From Ligilactobacillus pabuli (GTDB taxonomy: Bacteria > Bacillota > Bacilli > Lactobacillales > Lactobacillaceae): a stretch of 64,000 bases of DNA. Under the pieces are notes generated by a model that worked only from the letters and a program-made list of their open reading frames with translations, made no database searches and was not told the origin of the DNA. Numbering within the stretch: the first letter of the stretch is position 1; each line of letters begins with the position of its first letter. Shown piece by piece: positions 1 to 8,678 of the stretch. The stretch covers positions 36,749 to 100,748 of the forward strand of contig NZ_BQXH01000010.1 of the NCBI RefSeq assembly GCF_022836475.1, in the 5' to 3' direction. The position numbers and the translations under genes are program-made.

Positions 1-213
1 GACAAAATATTTTTTTAGAGAAGCAATTTTCTGCCATTCTGAACGTAATAACTTTCTGCCATAAATTAATAAGAGGATGAACGGAATTAAATCTACTAAA
101 AAATCTAGCAAAGCACTGTTGAAGACAGCGTGGGCAACCGGTAAGTTAATTTCAGACGACCAAAAAAGCAACAGAAACTTGAGCGGAATCAAAAAATAAA
201 AAGCGATGGACAT
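1..213 (-). CDS. N-terminal fragment of a membrane protein, possibly CPBP/CAAX-type protease family
   Basis: A minus-strand frame opens with ATG at 213 and stays open to the window edge (71 codons), so the C-terminus is missing. The translation begins MSIAFYFLIPLKFLLLFW, has a second hydrophobic stretch (LVDLIPFILLLIYG, about residues 42-55) and then a basic segment (GRKLLRSEWQKIASLKK). This two-helix start followed by a charged loop is usual for CPBP intramembrane proteases of lactobacilli, but the catalytic motifs would lie outside the window, so the family is inference. A weak ribosome site (TAGGTG) precedes the start. Confidence 0.5.
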   Translation of the reverse strand, partial: MSIAFYFLIPLKFLLLFWSSEINLPVAHAVFNSALLDFLVDLIPFILLLIYGRKLLRSEWQKIASLKKYFV

Positions 214-336
214 TGGAAACACCTACAATTCTTAAGGATGAGATAGGCAGTTATGAAAAAACATCTTTGAACCTATTTCACAATTGTAGTCTAAAAAAGA
301 TTACATGTAAACGATTTCTTAAAGTGGAAGAACTAC

Positions 337-387
337 AAAAAAGCCCCTGTTGCCAGCCAAATTTGACTGGTAACAGAGGCTATTTTT
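337..387 (-). terminator. Rho-independent terminator of the P-type ATPase gene
   Basis: Read on the minus strand, a 15-base arm (AGCCTCTGTTACCAG) pairs with CTGGCAACAGGGGCT and is followed by a T-run. It begins 3 bases after the ATPase stop codon. Confidence 0.85.
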
Positions 388-389
388 AT

Positions 390-3035
390 TTACAGATTAC
401 GATAGACAGTCTTACGCTGCACAAATTTGACAACTTCTACGATAATGATCATTGCCAAAACTGCACCAAAGATCATGCCCCATTGCGTTAGGTTTAACGG
501 AGTAACATGGAAAATTTGGTTAAAGCCAGGGATAAAGATCGTTGCTGCCAACAAGACTGCAGAGCCTAGAATTGCCCAGTTAAAGAATTTATTACTGAAA
601 GTTGTCCGGCTAAAAATTGAGCGATGGATCGACTTACAGTTGAAAGCGTGGGCTAGCTGCAGCATACCCAAGGTGATAAAGGACATCGTTAATGCGTCGG
701 CATGGATCATCGCGGAACTAGAATGAACCGGATAAAGTAACGCTAACAGATAAACACCAAGGGTTAAGAAACTTTCCAGGATCCCTTGGTAAATGATACT
801 TGAACCAACTCCATTAGAAAGAAAAGTTGAGTTCGCACCGCGTGGCTTGTGGGTCATGGCATCGGGTTCACCATCTTCTACGCCTAACGCGATGGCAGGG
901 AAAGTATCCGTGACTAAGTTGATCCACAGAATTTGTACTGGTAAGAAAATATCCCAGTTTGCGAAGGTCATCAAGGACAGTGTCAGGACTTCACCTAAGT
1001 TGGCAGACAACAGATACTGGACTGCCTTTTGGATGTTGGCGAAAACTTTCCGACCTTCTTCCACAGCAGTGATGATCGTGGCGAAGTTGTCGTCAGCCAA
1101 GACGATGTCAGCGGCACCTTTGGAAACTTCAGTCCCAGTGATCCCCATACCGACACCGATATCTGCGGTTTTTAGGGCGGGGGCATCATTGACCCCATCG
1201 CCGGTCATCGCCACAATTTTGCCATGACTTTGCCAGGCTTTGACGATCCGCACCTTGTGTTCCGGAGAGACCCGCGCGTACACGGAATAGTGTTCAACTT
1301 CCTGACGTAATTGTTCATCAGACATGGCACTTAATTCCCGGCCGGTGATCACGCCATCAGTACTATCTTCTGGCAGGATGCCCAGTCGTTTAGCGATGGT
1401 CTGTGCCGTTTCTTGGTGGTCACCCGTGATCATGAGTGGTCGGATCCCCGCAGCCTTGGCTTTAGCAACGGCGGCTTGGGCTTCAGGACGTTCGGGGTCG
1501 ATCATCCCAGTCAGTCCGCTAAAAATCAAGTCTTGTTCATAGTCAGCATCAGTAGTTTCTGCTGAGAGTGGTTTGTAGGCGTAAGCTAACACACGCAGAG
1601 CACTAGCGGCTAACTGACTGTTGACTTGTTTGATCTGTTGGCGGTCTTCTTCAGTGATGGGACGAACTTCACCGGCGATTTCAATTTGTGTGACCCGGCC
1701 TAATAAAACGTCAACGGCACCTTTCGTCAAACAGAAGCGCTCATCTGCTGGCGTTTGGACGATGGCACTCATCAATTTGCGGTCAGAGTCAAAGGGAATC
1801 GAGTCGATCCGCTGGTAGTGTTCAGTAACTTCTTCCAGCGAGTCATCTTGGTCAAGAAAGTATTGCAACAAAGCCGTTTCGGTCGGGTCTCCCAGTAAGC
1901 CGTCTGGCGTTTGCTGGCTATCATTGGCCAAAATCATGATCGTGGCTAGTCGAGACGAAAGCGGTAAAGTGTAGTCGGTGATTGGCCGTAATTTTTGGTC
2001 GATCATGATTTGTTCAACGGTCATCTTATTTTGGGTCAGAGTCCCAGTTTTATCGGAAGCGATAATTTCGGTCGTCCCCAAAGTTTCGACGGCCGGCAGT
2101 TTGCGGACGAGGGCGTTGCGCTTAGACATCGCTTGAGTTCCCAAGGCCAGTGTGATCGTCACGATGGCTGGTAAGCCTTCCGGAATCGCTGCAACGGCTA
2201 AGGAAATGGCGGTCAGCAACATGCCAAATGGTGTTTCGCGTCCCGTGAGTGTACCGAAAATAAAAATTACGGCGGCAATCACTAAGATCAAGATACTTAA
2301 AATTTTACTTAAATGGTTAATATTGCGTTGGAGCGGCGTTGTCGTTTGTTCCACGCCAGAGATCATGGTGGCGATCTGACCAACTTGAGTCTGCATCCCA
2401 ATTGCCGTGACGACAACTTCGGCAGTTCCATAAGTGACGTTAGTATTCATGAAGACCATGTTGTTTTGGTCGCCAATTTCCGGAGCGGTAGTAGTCAAAA
2501 TCTCACTATTTTTTTCAGTTGGTACGGATTCGCCAGTCAGGGCTGATTCTTCGATTTTTAAATTATAGGCCTCAATGATCCGAGCGTCAGCGGGAACGAC
2601 ATCGCCGGCTTCTAGTAAAACGATGTCTCCTAAAGTGACCTGATCACTTTGAATTTGTTGGACCTGTCCGTTTCGGCGGACCTTCGTATAGGGGGTAGTC
2701 ATTTTTTGTAAAGCATCAATTGCGTTTTCGGCTTTGGCTTCTTGAAAAACACCAAAAGCAGCGTTTAATACAACTACCAAAAAGATGATCAAAGCATCAG
2801 AAGCTTCGCCAATCAGCAGAGAAATGACAGTCGCCACCAGCAAGATAATGATCATCAAGTCTTTAAATTGATTGATGAATTTTTGCAAAATGGTGGTGCG
2901 TTTTTCCCCAGCTAACTGGTTTGGCCCGTTTTTTTCTAGTCTGTGCTTTGCCTCCTTTTCTGTTAACCCATCCTGTGTTACGGCTAATTTTTCTAAAACC
3001 TCGTGGGTGGAAACTTGATAGTAGTCAGCATTCAA
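390..3035 (-). CDS. Cation-translocating P-type ATPase, Ca2+ type (P2A)
   Basis: Membrane pump using ATP to export Ca2+ or a related divalent cation. 881 residues, normal for bacterial P2A pumps. Visible landmarks: TGES of the actuator domain at 167-170, the M4 ion-site motif PEGL at 285-288, the phosphorylated Asp328 in DKTGTLT, KGA at 438-440, MITGDH at 535-540 and TGDGVNDAP at 611-619, then a C-terminal group of helices with NLVTD typical of the M6 ion site. The best start is TTG at 3035, because AGGAGG lies 8 bases upstream; the nearby ATG at 3031 is in another frame. Divergent from katA. Ca2+ specificity rests on the PEGL/NLVTD pattern and was not tested. Confidence 0.93.
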   Translation of the reverse strand: MNADYYQVSTHEVLEKLAVTQDGLTEKEAKHRLEKNGPNQLAGEKRTTILQKFINQFKDLMIIILLVATVISLLIGEASDALIIFLVVVLNAAFGVFQEAKAENAIDALQKMTTPYTKVRRNGQVQQIQSDQVTLGDIVLLEAGDVVPADARIIEAYNLKIEESALTGESVPTEKNSEILTTTAPEIGDQNNMVFMNTNVTYGTAEVVVTAIGMQTQVGQIATMISGVEQTTTPLQRNINHLSKILSILILVIAAVIFIFGTLTGRETPFGMLLTAISLAVAAIPEGLPAIVTITLALGTQAMSKRNALVRKLPAVETLGTTEIIASDKTGTLTQNKMTVEQIMIDQKLRPITDYTLPLSSRLATIMILANDSQQTPDGLLGDPTETALLQYFLDQDDSLEEVTEHYQRIDSIPFDSDRKLMSAIVQTPADERFCLTKGAVDVLLGRVTQIEIAGEVRPITEEDRQQIKQVNSQLAASALRVLAYAYKPLSAETTDADYEQDLIFSGLTGMIDPERPEAQAAVAKAKAAGIRPLMITGDHQETAQTIAKRLGILPEDSTDGVITGRELSAMSDEQLRQEVEHYSVYARVSPEHKVRIVKAWQSHGKIVAMTGDGVNDAPALKTADIGVGMGITGTEVSKGAADIVLADDNFATIITAVEEGRKVFANIQKAVQYLLSANLGEVLTLSLMTFANWDIFLPVQILWINLVTDTFPAIALGVEDGEPDAMTHKPRGANSTFLSNGVGSSIIYQGILESFLTLGVYLLALLYPVHSSSAMIHADALTMSFITLGMLQLAHAFNCKSIHRSIFSRTTFSNKFFNWAILGSAVLLAATIFIPGFNQIFHVTPLNLTQWGMIFGAVLAMIIIVEVVKFVQRKTVYRNL

Positions 3036-3300
3036 TCGCTGGACCTCCTTTAAATTTTTGGACTAATAGTTGTCCTTGAATTTATCCTACCATAGGCACC
3101 AGATAAAAAGAAAATGATAACTGTTTAGGAAAAGGTAAAGTTTTTTTCTGCTAAAAAAGTGGATAAAAAGTTCTGTGATTGAAGCTGAATTCTAGTGGGG
3201 AAATAGCTTAAAATTTAAGTGACCTAGTCTGAAAGAAAGATTGTGTGAAACTAAAAATATTTAGCAAAAGTCCATAGTTATTAGCTTTTGTGAAACTATT

Positions 3301-3314
3301 TTCAAGCGTTTACA
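3301..3314 (+). promoter_or_regulatory. cre-like site upstream of katA
   Basis: TTCAAGCGTTTACA matches the CcpA consensus TGWAANCGNTNWCA at 12 of 14 positions. It overlaps the presumed -35 region, suggesting catabolite control of the catalase. Confidence 0.4.
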
Positions 3315-3356
3315 ATTACATTTTAGTAACTTTTTGATAAGATAGGGATGTTAGTT

Positions 3357-3475
3357 TGTTAGAGCTGTGCAAACCAGAACTCTGTGCCTATCCCAGTCTC
3401 AGCTGCAATGCCACGAATGTATTTGAGGCCAGACTTAGATAGTGCGCAAGTTTTTTTGGCTTGTGGTGCTCTGCA
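3357..3475 (-). repeat. E element copy 1, diverged, in the katA leader
   Basis: Aligns in reverse orientation to the dispersed 117-bp element: it keeps the outer GAGC/GCUC pairing, a right arm AGTTCTGGTTTG, the GGGATAGGC segment and the ATTCG..GGCATTG centre. It is more decayed than the others. Confidence 0.6.
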
Positions 3476-3499
3476 TATTTTTAAAAGGGGGAATTTTTA

Positions 3500-4945
3500 A
3501 TGACTAACGATCAACTTAACTCAGGTTCTGGCCAACCATGGGCAGACAACAACCATTCGCAAACTGCAGGTGTTCGCGGACCAGTTTTACTGCAAGATTA
3601 CCAATTAGTAGAAAAATTAGCACACTTTAACCGCGAACGGATCCCAGAACGGGTCGTTCATGCTAAGGGTGCCGGTGCTTACGGCACATTTACATTAAAA
3701 AATGACATGTCAAAATATACCAAAGCTGACCTCTTCAACGGTGCTGGCAAGGAAACACCAATTTTCCTGCGTTTTTCACAAGTTGCCGGTGAAGCGGGTT
3801 ATCCAGATACCTTGCGTGATGTTCGTGGGGTAGCTTTGCGTTTTTACACTCAAGAAGGAAATTATGATATCGTCGGTAACAATACGCCGGTCTTCTTTAT
3901 CCAAGACCCATTGAAGTTCCCTGACTTTATTCATTCACAAAAACGTGATCCACGGACTCATTTGCGTGATAACAACATGCAATGGGATTTCTGGGCACAT
4001 TCTCCTGAATCAGTTCACCAAGTTACATATTTGATGGGCGACCGGGGCAATCCTGCTAGTTACCGGACCATGAACGGTTATGGCAGCCATACCTACAAGT
4101 GGGTCAACGAAGACGGTACAGCTTACTGGGTCAAATACCACTTTATTAGTGAACAAGGTGTCCAAAATATGACTGATGAAGTTGCTGCCAAGGCTGCTAG
4201 TGAAGATACTGACTACTTGTTGCATGACTTGTTTGACGCGATCGAAGACAAGAACTTCCCAAGCTGGAAAGTTTGCGTACAGATTTTGCCATATGAAGAA
4301 GGCTTGCAATACAAGCATGACATTTTCGATGTCACGAAAGTTGTTTCTCACAAGGATTACCCATTGATCGAAGTGGGCGAATTCACTTTGAACAAGAACC
4401 CTGACAACTACTTCGAAGACGTGGAAGAAGCAGCTTTTGCACCAGCTAACTTGGTCCCAGGAATCGAACCATCACTGGACAAATTGTTGCAAGGCCGTTT
4501 GTTTGCTTACAAGGATGCCGCACGTTATCGTTTGGGTGCAAACTATGAACAATTAAAGGTCAACCGACCATTAAATGAAGTTCACAATTATGAACGTGAT
4601 GGCTTTATGGCACAAGGCCATGCTGGAGAAGTCAACTATGAACCAAATAGCCAAAATGGTCCGACTGAAGACTTGTCAGCACGCAACCATGGCGACGAAT
4701 TATCTGGTCAAACGGGCAATTACAAGGCTTATGATGAGGATAATTTCTCCGCTGCGGGCGACTTGTACCGTATCTTGAGCGAAGATGAAAAGCAGCGTTT
4801 GGTTAAGACAATCAAAGAAAACTTGGGTGTCGTTGATGACAAACAAATTAAGATCTTAGAAACTAAGCAATTCTATCAAGCAGATCCTGAATACGGGACC
4901 CGTGTGGCAGAAGCACTGGGCTTGGACTTAGAGGATATTAAGTAA
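3500..4945 (+). CDS. katA: Haem catalase (monofunctional, clade 3 type)
   Basis: Degrades hydrogen peroxide in the cytoplasm. 481 residues, the usual small-subunit length. Distal catalytic His54 (RVVHAKGAGAYG), Asn127 (GNNTPVFF) and the proximal haem ligand Tyr337 in RLFAYKDAARYR are all present, so the enzyme should be active if haem is available; lactobacilli generally depend on haem from outside. The start is ATG with AAAAGGGGG about 8 bases upstream. The stop codon overlaps the first base of an E element, so three E copies form the 3' end of the transcript. Confidence 0.97.
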   Translation: MTNDQLNSGSGQPWADNNHSQTAGVRGPVLLQDYQLVEKLAHFNRERIPERVVHAKGAGAYGTFTLKNDMSKYTKADLFNGAGKETPIFLRFSQVAGEAGYPDTLRDVRGVALRFYTQEGNYDIVGNNTPVFFIQDPLKFPDFIHSQKRDPRTHLRDNNMQWDFWAHSPESVHQVTYLMGDRGNPASYRTMNGYGSHTYKWVNEDGTAYWVKYHFISEQGVQNMTDEVAAKAASEDTDYLLHDLFDAIEDKNFPSWKVCVQILPYEEGLQYKHDIFDVTKVVSHKDYPLIEVGEFTLNKNPDNYFEDVEEAAFAPANLVPGIEPSLDKLLQGRLFAYKDAARYRLGANYEQLKVNRPLNEVHNYERDGFMAQGHAGEVNYEPNSQNGPTEDLSARNHGDELSGQTGNYKAYDEDNFSAAGDLYRILSEDEKQRLVKTIKENLGVVDDKQIKILETKQFYQADPEYGTRVAEALGLDLEDIK

Positions 4946-5275
4946 CAGAGCGGAGTAAGGTGGGAGGACTCGAGTACTATCTGGACCCAGCCTTTAATGC
5001 GTTTTGGGCATTGAAGGCTGGGTTGGGATAGACGGAAAGGCCTGCTTTGAGGAGCTCGACTCAGCAACACAGAGCGGAGTGAGGCGGTTAAGAGACGAGC
5101 ATTATCGTGACCTGACTTTTAATGCGTACTTGGCATTGAAGGCTGGGTTGGGATAAGTGGAATCTCTTGCCTCAAGGAGTTCGACTAATAACAGAGCGGA
5201 AAAACTTGGTTAGAAGATGAAATCAGGAATAAGGCTAACTAATGTGTACTTGGCATTGGTTAGCCTTATTTATTA
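4945..5275 (+). repeat. E elements 2, 3 and truncated 4 after katA
   Basis: Copy 2 (4945-5061) has half-stems AAGGTGGG/CCTGCTTT. Copy 3 (5069-5186) has GAGGCGGTTAAGAGA/TCTCTTGCCTC. Copy 4 (5191-5275) keeps the ACAGAGCGGA start but ends after its central hairpin, which is followed by a T/A-rich tail and acts as a terminator. Copy 2 starts on the last base of the katA stop codon. Confidence 0.85.
5231..5272 (+). terminator. Terminator formed by the centre of E copy 4
   Basis: AAGGCTAACTAATG pairs with CATTGGTTAGCCTT, followed by ATTTATT. It closes the katA transcription unit. Confidence 0.65.
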
Positions 5276-5438
5276 ATGGAAAAGTTTCCTTAGAAAAAAG
5301 ATCACAAGAATTAAAAGCAAAGTTTAGAAATAAAGTCCTTAAGCAGCAGTTGAAGTCTATTGCAGATTCATTAAATCGATTTCCTTTTTTTCATAAATAA
5401 TTGTAAAAACTAAATCATCGTTACGAGGAGAATACCTT

Positions 5439-6074
5439 ATGAAGAAAAATGCTTCATTTATCGCTATAGTAACTATCTTGGTGTTGAGTGTGATCAGTGC
5501 CGTTATTTTTGTGAAAAATGAATACGACAGAAAGACAATTAGTAGAAAAAATGAAAGTACTAGTGTAACAAAGATTAGATACAATCAGACATACACTTAT
5601 GATTCAACTAAAGACGGTTCGTATCATCCGTCATACATTAAGTTTATTGACCGTTCTCATTATGTGGCGATACCAGTTCTTAATACCACAGAAGATGTTG
5701 CAGAAGATGGAGTTATGGTTGCCTTTTTACAAGGTAAATATCAAAAAGATAAAAACAAACTGCAGTTGGGATACGATGTGCATAATACTACTCTAATTTT
5801 TGATGATAACGATAAGTTCAAACGAGGAATATTTGAAAAAATAGAGTCAGATAGTTCTCGGCAATCCCAAAAGGCTAAATTTCCCTTTGAAGAAAACTAC
5901 CTAAAGAAAAAAGGCAAGTATTATGTCTATCGTTGGAAAACAAGACAAGGAGATTATCCACACCATGCCACTACAGGTTTCGTACGTTTAAAAAAATCCA
6001 AGTTAGATATTCCATCAACTGAAAAAGAATTTATCCAACGGTATCATAAAAAGCAAAAACACCAACAAGAATAA
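5439..6074 (+). CDS. Hypothetical membrane-anchored or secreted protein
   Basis: 211 residues. An N-terminal hydrophobic segment (residues 6-25, FIAIVTILVLSVISAVIFV) follows two Lys residues and has no lipobox Cys, so a membrane anchor is more likely than a lipoprotein. The rest is hydrophilic, rich in Lys, Tyr and Asp, and would face outside. The C-terminus is very basic (KKQKHQQE). The start is supported by GAGGAG 8 bases upstream. I do not recognise a family. It is monocistronic between the katA terminator and the 46-codon gene. Confidence 0.75.
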   Translation: MKKNASFIAIVTILVLSVISAVIFVKNEYDRKTISRKNESTSVTKIRYNQTYTYDSTKDGSYHPSYIKFIDRSHYVAIPVLNTTEDVAEDGVMVAFLQGKYQKDKNKLQLGYDVHNTTLIFDDNDKFKRGIFEKIESDSSRQSQKAKFPFEENYLKKKGKYYVYRWKTRQGDYPHHATTGFVRLKKSKLDIPSTEKEFIQRYHKKQKHQQE

Positions 6075-6241
6075 ACTTTCTGAGGGTTTGTTATGCCGCC
6101 AAGCTTTACTGGTCAACTGGCATAAGTATCATCAGCCGTCAATTAATGTTAGACTTAACGTGACTTAAGACAGAAACAACTGACAAATTTGACGTTGGTT
6201 ACGCAAAATTACTAAAAAACAGGGCTAATTTGCAGAAAAAC

Positions 6242-6270
6242 TTGAAATCTGTCTCGATTTTCTGTAAAAT
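6242..6270 (+). promoter_or_regulatory. Promoter of the 46-residue protein gene
   Basis: TTGAAA (6242-6247), 17-bp spacer, TAAAAT (6265-6270), 37 bases before the start codon. Confidence 0.75.
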
Positions 6271-6307
6271 ATTACAGTGCATGATTATCTGAAGGGAGGA
6301 AATTAAA

Positions 6308-6448
6308 ATGTCACATAACGATCATATCGGTACAGCTAACGACCGTCGTAAGGTTAACAATATTAACGTTAAGAACCGTCGTAAACAACATTTGGCAGTT
6401 CTTGATTTCTTAAAGAAACAAGAAGAAGCTGAAAAGTCTGCTAAATAA
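6308..6448 (+). CDS. Small basic protein of 46 residues
   Basis: Begins MSHNDHIGTANDRRKV and ends KKQEEAEKSAK. It has a near-consensus promoter upstream, a strong ribosome site (AGGGAGGA) 8 bases before ATG, and a hairpin terminator about 135 bases after its stop, so it is very likely a real gene although short. The N-terminal two thirds are rich in Arg/Lys/Asn (RRK, KNRRKQ) and the C-terminal part could form an amphipathic helix (LAVLDFLKKQEEAEK). Such composition suggests nucleic-acid or ribosome contact, but that is inference; I do not recognise the family. Confidence 0.8.
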   Translation: MSHNDHIGTANDRRKVNNINVKNRRKQHLAVLDFLKKQEEAEKSAK

Positions 6449-6810
6449 ATTCAGCGCTGCTCGGCCAAAAGCCTGGTGGAGCTGACCTAAAATAAGATTA
6501 CAGCACGGTGTTTCCGGCTCGAGCGGAATCTCCGCGTTCTTAGCTTAGGGGTTAGTTTCAATTAATTGAACAAATTAATAGCTCCACATGGGCCCAAGTT
6601 TTTGAGCACATGTGGATTTATTTTTGCTCTCAATTTGGGAGAGGTCAGCCAATTATTTTGCAGTTTGCCGAGATTTAGTGCATAATTCAAGGACAGTGTG
6701 ACAAAAAAGTCCTGTTAAGACAAGTATTTTTTCAGATAATCAGTGAAGAAGAGCCGCTTGTTTAATGAGCGGGATAGAATTGAAGCCGGAAGAGATAGGA
6801 GAATTAAGCA
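6449..6810 (+). other. Gap with one terminator-like hairpin
   Basis: 362 bp without a gene. The only clear structure is CTCCACATG (6582-6590) pairing with CACATGTGG (6607-6615), followed by ATTTATTTTT, which would terminate the upstream small gene. The GC-rich stretch 6455-6545 has short self-complementary pieces but no structure I recognise. Confidence 0.55.
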
Positions 6811-8358
6811 ATGAGTGTTTTAGAAGTTGAACATCTATCAATGGCTTTTGCAGATAAACAGTTATATGAAGATGCATCATTTCGTTTTAATAAAGAAGAC
6901 CATATGGGCATTATTGGCCAAAATGGGGCGGGAAAGTCGACCCTGATCAAATTATTGACGGGGACCGAATTGCCGGATGAAGGAACTGTTAAATGGCAAA
7001 ATAATATTACCATTGGCTATTTAGATCAGTACGTTAAAGCTGGGCAAGGACAAACGATCGGTGAGTTTTTGCACACGGCTTTTGCTTACTTATTTAAATT
7101 AGCGGATCGTCAGGCTGAATGTTACGCGCAGTACGCGACGGACATGAATGACGAGTTACTAGAAGAAGCGGGCAAGATCCAAGAAAAATTGGAAGCCGCT
7201 GATTTCTATGAGATCGATACGAAAATTGCCCAGGTAATGACTGGGTTGGGGATCGATGCGATCGGTGTCGACAAACAGGTCAGTGAATGTTCTGGTGGTC
7301 AGCGTTCCAAGATCATCCTGGCCAAATTGTTGTTGGAAGAGCCCGACGTATTAATGCTGGACGAACCAACTAACTATTTGGACACGGAACATATTGAATG
7401 GTTAACTAACTATTTGAACAACTTTGAAGGTTGTTATATGGTAATTTCCCATGATTTTGATTTCTTGGAAAAAATCACCAACTGTATTATTGACGTGGCT
7501 TTTGGAAAAATTATCAAATATACGGGGAGCTTCCGTTCTGCGGTCAAGCAAAAAGAAGTTAAAAAAGAAGTACAGCGTAAGGCCTATGAAAAGCAACGTC
7601 AACAAATTGAAAAAGATGAAGCTTACATTCGCAGAAACAAGGCTGGGACACGGTCGACGATGGCTAAATCGCGGCAAAAGCGGTTGGACAAGATGGAAAG
7701 AATCACGCCGCCAAGTGATAACTTACAATCTCACTTTAATTTCCCTTATGTGAACTTAATGTCGTCTGAAGTTTTGACCGTCAAGGATCTGTCTGTGGGC
7801 TACAAGAGTCCTTTACTAGAACCGGTGACTTTCTCAATGTCTCACGGTGAAAAAGTTGTGCTAAAAGGATTTAACGGTGCAGGTAAATCGACCTTGATCA
7901 AATCAATTCTAGGCCGGATCCCAGTTTTCGGCGGTTCTGCCAAATTCGTGCCAGCAGTTAAAATCGCTTATTTTGACCAGGACTTGGTGTGGGATGATCC
8001 TGATTTATCACCATTAAAGACGATTCAAAATGAGTTCCCTAAATTAGAGCCAAAGACGATCCGGCAACGTTTGGCCCGTGCCGGGTTGAATGCCGCGAAC
8101 GCGATGAAGCCCATGAAACTTTTAAGTGGTGGGGAACAGACTAAGGTTAAATTAAGTGCGCTAGAATTAGTGCCAAGCAACTTTATTATCATGGATGAAC
8201 CGACTAACCATTTGGATGACGAGACCAAGCATGCTTTGCGCGAATCCTTGCAGGCCTTTGACGGCAATGTGTTGCTCGTGACCCATGAGCCGGACTTTTA
8301 TGAGGGTTGGATCGACAAGATTTTTGACGTCGCCGCCGCTCGAATTAAAAAAGACTAA
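6811..8358 (+). CDS. ABC-F family ATPase (YkpA/YbiT type)
   Basis: Soluble protein with two ATP-binding cassettes and no membrane segments; ABC-F proteins bind the ribosome and modulate translation. First Walker A GQNGAGKST at 36-44, signature SGGQ at 161-164, Walker B LMLDEPTNYLD near 181-191; linker rich in Lys/Arg/Gln (about 245-300); second Walker A GFNGAGKST at 353-361, signature LSGGE at 438-442, Walker B IIMDEPTNHLD. 515 residues fits the YbiT/YkpA subgroup. No long antibiotic-resistance-type linker is obvious, so a housekeeping role is more likely than resistance. Start ATG with GAGATAGGAGA upstream; monocistronic. Confidence 0.92.
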   Translation: MSVLEVEHLSMAFADKQLYEDASFRFNKEDHMGIIGQNGAGKSTLIKLLTGTELPDEGTVKWQNNITIGYLDQYVKAGQGQTIGEFLHTAFAYLFKLADRQAECYAQYATDMNDELLEEAGKIQEKLEAADFYEIDTKIAQVMTGLGIDAIGVDKQVSECSGGQRSKIILAKLLLEEPDVLMLDEPTNYLDTEHIEWLTNYLNNFEGCYMVISHDFDFLEKITNCIIDVAFGKIIKYTGSFRSAVKQKEVKKEVQRKAYEKQRQQIEKDEAYIRRNKAGTRSTMAKSRQKRLDKMERITPPSDNLQSHFNFPYVNLMSSEVLTVKDLSVGYKSPLLEPVTFSMSHGEKVVLKGFNGAGKSTLIKSILGRIPVFGGSAKFVPAVKIAYFDQDLVWDDPDLSPLKTIQNEFPKLEPKTIRQRLARAGLNAANAMKPMKLLSGGEQTKVKLSALELVPSNFIIMDEPTNHLDDETKHALRESLQAFDGNVLLVTHEPDFYEGWIDKIFDVAAARIKKD

Positions 8359-8415
8359 AAGCATCGGGTGAAATGAAACAGCAGCTCTTGTTTTAAGCAA
8401 CCCGACTAAAATCAT

Positions 8416-8461
8416 AAAAAGGTGCAAAATTTTGGGAAAACCAGAATTTTGCACCTTTTTG
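8416..8461 (+). terminator. Strong terminator after the ABC-F gene
   Basis: AAAAAGGTGCAAAATT pairs with AATTTTGCACCTTTTT around the loop TTGGGAAAACCAG. Confidence 0.92.
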
Positions 8462-8625
8462 TGTACAGCCGGCTGCGATCAGCAACGAGGTGAGGTACAG
8501 CTGGAGAAGTCCGGAAGGGGCCTGAGTAGCGTCCCCGTAGGTAGGTAAAAAGCGGGCTAAAACATTAATTATGTATTACGATCCAGAAGTTTGAAAGCAA
8601 GTTTGAAAATAATTGACTAAGTTAG

Positions 8626-8639
8626 TGAATACGCTTACA
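8626..8639 (+). promoter_or_regulatory. cre site upstream of the secreted amidase
   Basis: TGAATACGCTTACA matches the CcpA consensus at 13 of 14 positions and lies 40 bases before the start codon, just after a TTGACT -35-like box (8613-8618). Confidence 0.55.
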
Positions 8640-8678
8640 CTTAAATAGAACCAAATTGATTTACGGGAGGAATTTTTC

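Larger units (their letters stand above)
3036..3499. promoter_or_regulatory. Divergent intergenic region with the katA leader
   Basis: This 464-bp gap holds no gene. It contains a cre-like site (3301-3314), a plausible katA promoter TTACAT (3316-3321), 16-bp spacer, TAAGAT (3338-3343), and then a diverged minus-oriented E element (3357-3475) lying between that promoter and the katA ribosome site, so it would be part of the katA leader RNA. On the ATPase side an extended -10 (TGGTAGGAT read on the minus strand) is a weak promoter candidate. Confidence 0.45.

Noticed and set aside
4010..4351. Minus-strand frame inside katA
   Set aside because: Antisense shadow of a well-supported catalase gene with no ribosome site.
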